Shown here: positions 33,601-45,600 of the stretch, piece by piece
How positions within the stretch are numbered: the stretch's first letter is position 1
Layout of the letters: each line of letters begins with the position of its first letter
Assembly (NCBI GenBank): GCA_031213475.1
Contig: JARUPZ010000004.1
Span: 3,063,501 to 3,127,500, forward strand
Source: Nereocystis luetkeana
Lineage: Eukaryota; Sar; Phaeophyceae; Laminariales; Laminariaceae
Length of the DNA: 64,000 bases
Direction: 5' to 3'
Translations under genes and position numbers: made by a program
The notes under the pieces: model-generated
The model's input: only the letters and a program-made list of their open reading frames with translations
Databases searched by the model: none
What the model was told of the DNA's origin: nothing

Positions 33601-36600
33601 TTTCCTTGGGGGTGTCGGTCTCACTTACTAACCCTTTCGACTTGAGTACATACATTTTCATCTCAGATTTTTGTTTTTTTGTTTTTTGTTGTCTTTTTTC
33701 TCTTATTTTTCCGGTCTTGCTTGTGTTGTTGTGTTCTCGTACCCGGTACGCTGACATTTCACGTGCTTGACACTTGAATTTGCGATTTATTTTTTATTTT
33801 TGGTCTTCCTCTGTCTCACAGTCTGTGACCACATAATCAGTATCTCTCTAGGATAGGGAATCAGGACGGACACTGGGTGTACTGATGAAGCCGGGTAGAA
33901 AGGACGATTTAATGTGAAGACAACAACAACAACAGCAACAACAACAACAACAGTAGTAAGTAGGCAAAATTAGACGCAAATCGACGAGGGAAGAAGTGCT
34001 GATCTCTTCTCGGGATGAAAACGCAAGACACGTATATATCGTAGGGGGGAGGGGGGAAACGAACCTACTTACTGCTGTAGTTTCCCCCAGATCTGAGTTA
34101 CAAATATTATGGGGGACCATATTAAATAGGACCTACGGTACACACGAACAAACTATATGTTTCGCTATTTTTACTAACAACATTTGGTCCTATTTACTAT
34201 GGCCCCCCGTAATAGCAATGAGAAGGAGCAAAAAGGGGGAAGAGAATAATTGACTGGAACAAATAATAATATACTGATATATATAAACTTCTCACGTTCT
34301 TCTTTGTCTTTCTTTCACTTGACTGTACGCACCTGCTTCGCGCTCAGCAAGTCTACGACAAATAATCGTGGCATCTACGATCTTTGCTTTCTTTGCGTTC
34401 TTCGGTTTCTTTGCGTGCTTGCTTGTCGTGGGACACTTTTTTTTTCGGAAAAGTAATCGCTTTCTCTGCATTCTTTGCTTTCTCTGCGTTCTTTGCTTTT
34501 TTTGCTCTCTCACAATAACCTCAAGATGAAAGCCCCCACAATATATCGAAGTCAACAAAAATGCCACACAAACTGCAAGATGAAAATCCCACACTAAATT
34601 CAAGATATACACACATACATCTGGCTACCCACAACACCCCCTCCGAACACCCCCCATCCCCCCCCCTCAAAAAAAAAACTTGTTTGTTGTGTACTGGTGT
34701 GTGCAGGAGGGTGGGTTCGATGTGGCCGGGAGTTTTTTGCTGAGGTCCCTGGTGAAGCCTAGCCTGAACGTCGACCTAGCCCTGCGCATGCCTTCGGGGT
34801 GCATCGTTCCGAGAGATTCGTTGAACTATCGCTATCTGGACAAGAGGGCTCTGTACGCAGGGCATTTGGCAGCAGCGGCTATGGAACCTGATAGCTCGCT
34901 GGGAAAGATGGTGGACAAAGTCGAGGTGAGATATTCGTCTTATGTAATCTATTTCACGCGTTGGCCAGATCATCGATTTTCTCTGGATGATCTCGATTAT
35001 GTATTCCCGATGTGTAGGATCTAGCTCATGTTGTTGGGCTATATCTTGCAGGCAAGACTTGATCCTCATCTGTAGGCTACAGCTCATGTTTTGATCTAGA
35101 TCATACAGGGCAGATCCATTCGTTATCGGTGAGATTTTTAGCTCGTGTTGTAGGGTGGGAGCCGTATGATCTGCATTATCTGATACATGCTTTCTGGGTT
35201 GGATCTGTACTCTACAGGTCCTGTACATCATGTCATAACGGCAGCGTAGGATCTAGATGATCTATAGATGATCTGTCTGTGAGTCATCTGCCCGATGTGT
35301 GAACCCTTGTCCCACTGCAAGATTTATCCAACTCTACTCTAGTTCCGAGTAAGGTTTACCAGAAATATTGGTACGGTTTCGAAGGGGTTATTGAGGGGGG
35401 GGGGGAGAAAGGAAGGGAAGAGGGACGGGGGAGAATGTGGAGAGGCGGGCTGGGAAGAAGGGAGAGAGTGGGGGTGGGGAGGGGGGGAGGGGGGAGGGAA
35501 GCGAGGGAGGGAGGGGGGTGGGGGGGGGGCGAGGGGGATTGAGATGGAAGGAAGGGAGAAGAGAAAAGAGGGGGGGCGGGGGGGGGGGGGGGGGGGGGGC
35601 GGAAGGAAGGGAGAAGGGGAGAGAGGGAGAGAAAGGGCGGGGGCTAGGGGTGAGGAGGATATGTATTAGCGGCAGTGGTTTGAAATTCGAGGGTGCATGT
35701 TATATTTTGCGTCTTATATGGTGCTTGTCTGTGGCGATTCCCTTCCCTTGCTCACACGCATGTTTCAGCAGGCTTCCTCTTGTATAGCACGCAAATCGCA
35801 ACCAGCTCTTATCTGATCCCTCCCTCCCTCCCTCCCTCCCTCCCCCCCTCCCTGCCTGCCTGCCTGCCTTTCTTGTTTGTGGCCTAATCCCGCCTGCCGC
35901 CTATTTACAAACCCCTCACATGCAATGCCCGGTTGATTTCAGCTGTCGTACTTCTTGGGGGACCCTCGAAAGCCTGTCGTTCTCCTGTACCCTACCCTCA
36001 CAGTGGGAAAGAAAGGCAAGAAGGTTAAGGTCAAGCCGCAGGAAGGGTTTGTAGTGCGGCTGTTGCCTTGCTGTGACGGGGATGTCATGGCGCCGACTAG
36101 GCTCGCTCCGGAAAGGAACAACGTCAGGACCAGGTAGGTTACGTTGCACGCATCAAAGAAGCGTATAATCTGTACCAGGTACAAGGTATAACCCGGGACA
36201 TATTTGCTGGGTTGGATCTGTAGCACACAGATCCTGCACAATATCTTATAACGGCAGGCTGGTGTCTAGATGATTTGCTGTACACAATTAGATAGATAGA
36301 TCGTGAGCAATCAGACCGACGTGTGAAGCGCTGCCATGGCGCCGGCTAGGCTTGCTCCTAGAAGAAACAGAGACGGGTGCAGGGGCTGATGACCGGTATC
36401 TCGTGACTGCTGCACGTAGGTCTATAATGTTTGTAATGGACGGATGCACTACGTACTGTTACGGGGGGCCATAGTTAACAGGACCAAATAGTGTTAGTAA
36501 AAATGGTTAAACATATAGTTTTGTATGTATACCATAGGTCCTGTTAACTATGGTCCCCCGTAATACATGTAGATATTATACTCAGAGAAGACGATAATGG

Positions 36601-39600
36601 AGATCTCGATACGATAACGACCGGTAGTGACTGATAGTGACTCATAGCGACTGCGCCGGTAAATAGACAACTCAGCTCGTCACGATTTCCATACGTACGT
36701 TCATGAAGACATTTCGTTCAGTATCAGCAGAGAGACAAACACGGGGGTGCCAGAGGATGTTGGGCTAAAAAGCAAGGCTTTACACGGTCACGGTGCAGCA
36801 CCGAACCGCTGGGTGTGTTTCTTCTGCTTTGCAGAATCCTACCTACGGTGCATACAGTGACATGCGAGTTTTAGTATTTATTTGATAGCAGTACGATGGG
36901 TTGCGGTGCGGTGTGTGTGTGTGTGTTTTTTTTCGAGAATCCTACGGTGTACTTTGGTGCGGTGCGCTTTCCTATGTTTACGGCAAGATCATACGGTGCG
37001 GTGCAGTTCGGTGAAGCCGTACGGAGCAACAACCGCACCGTAAGAACTAGCCGCGCGGTTAAAGGTCTTGCAAGGTAGTCGATGGAGGGCAAAGCGCGTT
37101 CGGCACGATACAATGAAATTCCGACATCGACACGACGATGTACCGAAAAATTCGATGTTTGGAACCTTTCACATATCGGACAGATGATCTGCAGATCATC
37201 GATTCCAGATCATCGATTCCCTCAGTTCATGATCTAGATCTTTCAGGACAGATACATGCATTCTCATATGTATGAGATGTATGATCTGTATGATCTGTGT
37301 GATCTAGCTCATGGTGGTGGGTGGGAGCCGTTTAGTCTGCATGATCTACCACATGTTTCCTGGGTTGGATCTGTAGTGTACAGATAGATAGATCCTGCAC
37401 AACATATCACAACGGCAGGGTAGGATCTACATGATCTATCTGTAGATGATCTATCTGATACGTCCGATGTTGTCCTTTCTTTCAATACCATATCCAACAT
37501 AGCAGTGGTGGTACCAGACATAAATTTACATGAGTCCAGTTGCTGAAGGCGAGTTGCTGAACATGCTATTGAATGCCTGGTATGTTGCCGCGGCTGTTTC
37601 TTGTGTTTTTGTGTTATTGTGGTGTATTATATCAGGGCGGTGCTGGTGGAGCTCGCTGGCATGGACGGTGGGGACGCGGTCGGGGCGGGACGGGGAGAGG
37701 AACTGGTCTCCCGGCTGCCGGGCACGCCTCACTACAACAGCGCCATCTTGGAAGACATGTGCATGAAGGACCATCTCGCCGCGCTGCACGGGATCTGTGG
37801 AGATTCTGAGGCGTTTCGCGATGCGGTCATCCTCGGCAAGGTTCGTTTTCAATTTTTTCAACGTTCCGATAACTTTCGATTATTCCGATGTTTTCGATAC
37901 TTTGAATATCATGTAAGGCCGTCTCTGGCCGCACTGCACGGGATCTGCGGAGATCTTGAGGCGTTTCGCGATGCCACCACCGTCCCCGGTAAGGTTTGTT
38001 ACGATAATTGATAAAAACCGATTTTCGTATTTCGATGTTTGGGTTGCTTTCGATATTGCGATAGTTGGATCTTGTGAGGCGTTTCGCGATGCAGTCGTCC
38101 TCGGCAAGGTTCGTGTCGTTTTTTGCTTATATTGTAACGTACGTGTCAGGTAACTGGGGTATTTTTATACTTGCTTCGTACGTGTATTTTGATATTATTA
38201 TGGTTCGATGGTTCGATGTTACAATGGTGACACGAGCTGTAAAACTAGATTTCGAGCAACGAGCGGCGTCTATTGACGACGTACCGAGTAGCAATTTTGA
38301 TAGCACGGCCCTCGCTAGCACATCCCTTGATGGCGTAGCACTTACTAGCATAGCCCTTGATGGCGTAGCACTTACTAGCATAGCCCTTGATAGCATAGCG
38401 CTTGATGGCGTAGCCCTTGACAGCATAGCGCTTGATGGCATAGCCCTTGACAGCATAGCCCTTGGTGGCACAGCTCGTGATAGCATAGCCTTTGAAAGCA
38501 CCGCCCTTGGTAGCATAGCCCTTGACAGCATATAGACCTTGATAGCGCAGCCCGTGATGGTATAGCCTTTGCTAGCATAGCCCTTGATAGCTCACCCTTC
38601 AATAGCGTTGCCCGGTGTTAATCCTGCGAAGGTGTGGCTGGGCCAGCACGGGATGAGGACGTCTCACGATTCTCTGGGGGGTTACGGCTGGTCCATGCTT
38701 GTCCTACATCTGTCGCAAGCACGGAGGGTGAACTCGAGAATGGCCGCGCTGAGTATCTTCCAGGTGGTGCTCAAGTTCATCGCCGACGGGGGGCTATCAA
38801 AGTGAGTAACCCCGCCTACAACACGCCTTGCTTGTTGTATTCTTCCGAGTTGATGTGGATACCAGGTCCTATTCCCTAGCTCGTACCGCCTCATTTTCAC
38901 TATAACCCTTCAGGAGGCCGGCCATCTACTGCTGTAGTCCCCTCGGCAGGGTGGGTCGCTCTGAGAATTTTATGTCGTTGTTGTTCCCCGAGAGTGTATC
39001 ACGGGGGGTCATAGTAAATAGGACCTATGGTACACACAAAAACCTATATATTTCCCTTTTTTTTTACCAACGATATTTGGTTTTTGGCCCCATTAACTAT
39101 GGTTCCCCGTGATATTAATAGTAAGGCCACACAAGCCACCCTCTCTCGGTGTGTCTCCACACCCAAAACCTGGTCACAAGAGATCTGCCTCCTGCGGGAC
39201 TACCGCCCCACACGACTGCGCGGACAATGTTATCAAGCAACGCCCCTTTTCGAGCGACCTGGGTGAAACCGATTGCGCGACCGCCGCCCGAGCTCGGTGT
39301 AACGAAGGCAGCCAGGACCGGCAACGTTTTTCTCCGAAGATGAAAGAAGTAACCCACCAACAGAACACAAGTTGACGACAGTTGCTAATGCGTCCTGCTG
39401 CGCAAGTTTCCTGGCGACACCTGTTTATATGTCTTGAGGTCCCCTACTATTTAATAAGTGCAGGCGAGGTTTATCACCGCCGAGGGGATGGCAAAGTGAG
39501 GATCCTGCCTAGAAAACGCCTTCTTGGTTGTGGATGTATTGTATGATCCTGCTAAATGCAGGTAAAGTTCATGGTCGACGGGGGGATGTCAAAGTGATAA

Positions 39601-42600
39601 GCTCGCCTACTACGGGGGACCATAGTAAATAGGACCAAATATTGTTAATTAAAATAGCGAAATATAAAGGTTTTTGTGTGTACCGTAGGTCCTGTTTACT
39701 ATGGTCCCCCGTAGAAGTAGAACACGCCTTGTGGGCTGTGGTTGTATGATACGGTCCTACTAAATGTAGGTGAGGTTCATTGCCGAGGGGGGGCTGTCAA
39801 AGTCAGAGCCCCGCCCCAAAACCGCAATGGTGGTTGTGGTTACATGCTAGAAAATGCCTTTGTTCGTTGCGGTTACGTTGTACTTCGTATGATCCTACTA
39901 AATGTAAGTGAACTTAACAGCCGAACCGGGGATGTCAAAGTGATAACCGCCTCAATAGAACACGCCTTGCTCGTTGTATAAAATACAATCGGATTGTTTT
40001 TCACGTTCCCGTTCTGTTTTCTCACGACCCCACCAAAAAATAGGTGGACAGGGAGGGATGATGCTTTACGAACCTGCGAAACGTGTGCGTGTGCCTTCAC
40101 TATTTTCGCGAGACAGAAACAAAAATAATAGTTGGGAGCTCTCGTGTTGTCACCCGCGTGCGAGCATCGTCAGGACCTAGAAGCACGGGTAGCATCACGT
40201 TGCGCCCGTCCTCCACGACTCCTTGCGTTGTCACTCGGAATCCGTTTTTTTCTGACATCCACCGATCACGCAGTGTCAGCTGCTGTAATCTTCACGTTCC
40301 CCCACATCAATTTTCATGTCTGGAGTCCCAAGAAGCCTAAGCAGGCTGTAATTTATGTTTATATATATATAATGTTCTCTGAGATACCGAGCTTGTTCCT
40401 GGTTGGGTAGCTACTATTACGGGGGATCATAGTTAATAGGACCTACGGTACACACAAAAAACTTTATATTTCCCTACTTTTACTAACAATATTTGGTCCT
40501 GTTTACTATGGTGCCCCGTAGTACTGTGGGTCTGATTATATTCGCCAATAGTCGGGTATACTCGTATGTGCCCAGGGTACTCCCAGGGTGAATGAGTACC
40601 CTACCAAGCATACCCTTGGAAGCATAAGCTTACACGCATCAGACAGATCATGCACAGATCATCTACAGATCATTCCATAGGTCATTATATAGACCTTTCA
40701 GGACAGATATATCATCCCTGGTCTGTAGGGTCCACAGCTCATGTTGCCGGCTGGGAGCCGTATGAGCTGCTGCTATTTTCAGCAGTGGAACTGCGGTGAG
40801 CTTTTAAGCTTTATTTTCACCAATCCGCCGGAGGATTAAAAAAGGGCAAAAGCTAATTTCAGGATACAACATTTATTTGTTTTTATGGTGCTTTGTCGAG
40901 CAGACCGCTCGCAATTTTGACCAACTCCGCGCCAAGGGGCACCGCTCGCATTACTTCCACATTACAGTGGTCGTGTTGCTGCGACACACATCCCGGCTAA
41001 TTTTTAGCGTGTAAAACAAGACGTTTTCTTCTGTGGTGCTTCTGTCGAGCAGAAGGTGCCTCACGGTGGACACGCCTAGCGGTGGCGCTGCCGGAGCTGG
41101 GCGAGGCCTGAGCCTGGAAGAAGAGAAGGCCTTCAAGGACGCTTTTCCCGCCGTCATGGTCGACACCGCCCTGGGTTTCAACATCTTCGGTAGGCGTTTT
41201 TTATTCTATTGTTATCTTCGTTTCGTTTCGGTTTCGGTTTCGGTTTCTTGTGCGTTTTTATCTGGGGTTAGCCGTCATGGTCGGCGCCGCCCTGGGTTTC
41301 AACGTTATCGTTACGAATGCACCTGATCGGCGTTATTTATTGCCAGGTACCTGGTTGATTCATTACTACGAGCTTGTTCGAGGAACAAGCCTAACACATC
41401 ACCTTCGGGCCCTCCAACAATGAATACGTTGAATTTGCTCGACAACGAACATACATATCCACATGGCCGCACATGACCGCACCAACAAGAGGGACGCATC
41501 GGTGAAAATGCTTTGTAAATCGGAGCTGTACACTTCGTGAGATACGAACAATTGTTGGAACCTTGAGATTTTACTTGAGCAGTCGAGGAAACCAACAAAT
41601 GAACAAATTCCGTGATTTTAATCGTATATCAGTGTATTTTTGCCATGTTTTGGTCACCATACGACGACGTTTATTGCTTGACTCGTGATATTACCGAACT
41701 AGCACGTTTCGTGATGGGCTTGGTTTATATTCGATGTGCTTCAAAAACTAGAGCATTTCAATCGGCAAAGTAGACCTCTACTTTGAGTCTGTTTTCGGTT
41801 TCTAATTTTGGGCCTATTTTAGACCCAAACTGCAACACCTTCAGCATATCGGTCGCTATACCTTCAGTAGGATTGCGTCAGGAAAGAGCGACGGTGTACA
41901 ACTGTCCTTTCCGCGTCTAGCGCATTGATCAAGGCCACTTTTCTAGTTTTGACGCATCACGTACTCGAAACAAAACTGAAGACATGATACCCTCCCCCTT
42001 CCTCCATTCCTCCTCCCCGCCCCTTTCTCCCCCCTCCCGTGCTCCTCCTCCTCCTCCCCCGCACGCCACCTCCTCCTCCTCCTCTTCCCCTCCTCCCCTG
42101 CTTTCTCTGCCACCCAATGTGCGCCAAAAATGCGCTGTTCTCTGCGAAAAAACAAAACAAAGCGCGTCTGAGTTCTTCCGCGATTTCTGAGCTAGAGATG
42201 ACAGCCAAGGTGTCGATTTTGGTGCTGCAAGGTCGCCCAGGCGTGGCATTCCGGCGGCTGTTTATGACGCGCTCCACGCTCTGGAGGAAGTGCGACGCCT
42301 TCGTCCAGGTATGAGGTGGGGGGCATGGGGGGGGGGAAGGGGATTTGCTCAGGTCATGCATGGCTGTAATCATATACCCATAGACCCTCGCTTCCCTTTC
42401 GAGACGGAGCACCGTTCCTACTCCTAGTAGAGACACCTCAAATATTTGGGCGCTATATACGTTGTTTCCTCGTATTACCTAGATTCGTTTTGCCTGTGGT
42501 CGGCAGGGAGGAGGGGGGTGTCCTCATGCCATGCATGGCCGTACTCGTATGACGATAGACCTTCGCATCCCTCCAATGCCGGGGCGGGGGGGTTGTAAGA

Positions 42601-45600
42601 CGTACAGTAGTAACGTTTTTTTTCGATGTGGAAACCCTGTCTGCCGGCAACGCCGACAGACCGCTCTCAAACAAGGGTATGTAAATATAAACGAAAAACG
42701 AGCCATTGTGCTCATGTTTTGGTCATTTTGAATTTTCTGGCCGAAAGTGCGACACCTTCGGGGCTTGTAATACATAGTTGTAGTGTCCTATGTACGTGGT
42801 AATGAGTACCAGGTAGCAGGTACCAGGTAACGCTTTTTTTCGCGGTGGAAACCCCTGGTTTTTATGACGCTATCCATGCTCTGAAAGAAGTGTGACGTCT
42901 TTGCGCAGACAACCGGTGGGGGGCGGGGGGGGTGGCACCCATCTCTTGATCGCCTTAGTCACTCAACCATTGACCAGGCATCCTTTCAGAGACGGAGCAC
43001 GGCGCGGGAGGGGGGAGGCTTGTAGTACGTAGTAACGCCTTTTTTACTGTGGTAAGCGCTGGCTTTTTATTGCGCGCACCATGCGCTGTAGGAAGTGCGA
43101 CGCCTTTGTGCAGGCAACCGAAGGGGGGGGGGGTCGGGTGGCGTATTTATTTGTTGCTTCCCTTAGTCATTTGACCATTGACCACGCATTCCTTTCGAGA
43201 CGGATCACCGTCACTACTCCTAGTAGAGACACCTCCATCATTTGGGCGCCCATTACTTTGTTTCCATATATTACATAAGAAACGTTTTGCTAATCTTATC
43301 CCCTTCCTGTTTGGCCGCCTGTGGCCACCATCTATCTCTTAGGATAGCGATCGTTCTCTCTCTGTTATCTAGTGTATCAGACTCCTCCATGTCACATTCT
43401 TCTATTTCCCTCATCCCCTCTTCTAACACACGCCGTTCCTCCTTGTGCATTCCACATTTTCCTACTATGTGAGTTCCACTCTCTGTTGCTTTGTCACACG
43501 GGCACATCTGTGCATGTACTTCCTCCTTCGGGCTACTGGTACACCTCTTTCTTCTTTCTGGCAGATTCAGGTCACCTACACAAGATAACAGTTTCAGCGT
43601 TTCCGCGAGTTCCACTGGGCCGTGCAAATACGTTTTCATTCCTATCCCTTAGCTTAAGCCCCCGTCAATCTAAGGATTTCTCAGATTTCATCTTGTTTCT
43701 TAGCGCTAGCCTTTCGCTTTTTTCTATCCTTTCTTCTATTTCTGTCTTGCACCTCCCAAAACAATATGCGGACATCATTTCTTCTTGGTTTTCTTCTATA
43801 TCCTTCCATAATTTCTCAACTACGCTATCCCAGCTCTATCAACTATGGCGGGGGGGGGGGGTTAGTAGGAAAGCCTTTTTTTCGGTCTGGAAAACCCTGT
43901 ACTGGTACACGATATTTCTAAAGATATTCTTATTTTTGGCAAAGTGTACCCCACACTATAATAGTTTGAGTATTGGAACAATCCCAGTAGCATGTTTACT
44001 TTCTTCTTGTTTGTGCAAGAGTCAGGCCAAACATTATCGACGCCAAGTCGTGCACTGCAGTGACCTGCCTATATTCGATGATAATGTTGCACATTAGCTA
44101 ATTTCCCTGAAGTCTAGCTGGTGACCACAACTATAAAAATCGGGCTCTTCACGGATCATGACCGAACCCGCGGGTCGGATCAGAAAGTTTTGAAATATCA
44201 CGGATCGGGTCAAGTCAGGAGGTTTTCAGACTCTCACGAGTCAGGTCGGGTCATCCTTACCCGACCCGGCCTGACCCGACCTGACCCGACCCGACCCGAC
44301 CCGACCTACTGGCGAGGTTTGGCGCGACCCGTAAACAGTCCCTAAAGAAACTACCTAACCAATGCTTCCCTCCCACTCCTCTGCCAGGTCCCGCTCACGC
44401 CAGCGGAGTTTCAAAGAATTGGAGGCGGTAACGCCAAGAAGGGGAAAGCCGGCGGGGGCAGGACCGAAGAAGCGCTCAGGCAGGCAGATTTACAAGCGAG
44501 GGAGGAAAGGGAGGGTCGGGAAGGGGGCGAGGAGGGGGGGGGGGAGGGGGAGGAAGAGGGTCTGCTGGACAGGCCCCTTTGGAGCTATGTTTCCGACCGA
44601 ATAACGAGGCTTTTAACGGAGGGGTTGGGGGACCGTTGCGTGCTGGTGAGGCCGTTGTGCGGCGCCGCGGGAGAGGACGGGGAAGACTTCCGAGGTAAGG
44701 AAGAGGAGCCGTTATTTTGCTACCGACAGATTGATTTGTAACTGTATCCGACGGCAGAAACTGTAACCGACGATGAACGTTGTGACCCACAGCGTGATTT
44801 GCGGCCGGCAGTATGTTTTGTAACCGACAGCGTGATTTTTTAATCCAACGACGTGGCCTGTAACTGTAGCCGACCGCGTGATGTGGAACAGACGACGCGA
44901 TGTATAAGCGGTCATCTGACATGTAGCCGACAACGCGATGTATTGCCGGCAGCATGGCTTGTAACCGACGGCGTGATATGTGACCGAGAGCGTGATATGT
45001 AACTGACGGCGTGATCTGTAACCGACAGCGTGATCTGTAACCGACAGCGATGATTTGCAGCCGACGGCGTGATGTGCGTTGTCAGCGGCCGACCTTGGAT
45101 ACGTACCCACATCACACTAAGAGATCACTTGACCCACGTCACAGAAATAGATAGCTTGCTGCGGGACTATGCACCGTCGCACGCGATAGTTCGTGTAGTG
45201 TTACAAGCGGACGCTCGCTACGATACAGGTTGAGCTTTTATTTTCTGCCAAACTATTTCTGACTGCCTTGATAATAGGCTTGTTAACCCCATTAGGACTG
45301 CAGTTCCGATGTGGGGGCTATCCAGTCAAATTCTAAGTAGTTTGTTTGCCCCCAAAACGGGACTGCAGTCCCAAAAGGGTTGATGGCTCTGAGAATTTCA
45401 CCCATTTTTTTCTTGTGTTTGTTTTTCACTATTTTTCGATGTATGTACCTGTTACTTCATGGGGTTGCACTTTCGTTTTTCTCAGAGTTTGTTTTTGGGA
45501 GGGGGGGGTGGGATATACCTGTAGAGCTCCTTAACCCTTTTAGTACATGCTGCAGTCCGGTTTGGAGGACACAGCTCTCAAGTGCTTATTAATAGTAGTT

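Noticed and set aside
35391..35787. Gly/Arg/Glu-rich open frames
   Set aside because: Product of the polypurine tract; no conserved residues, inside intron 4.
38065..38535. 156-codon plus and 134-codon minus frames
   Set aside because: Created by the 15-base minisatellite in NOL6 intron 6; the conserved protein joins 37840 to 38632.
43372..44097. 241-codon plus-strand frame
   Set aside because: Opposite-strand shadow of the LINE remnant plus intron sequence; composition Ser/Phe/Leu-rich without motifs.
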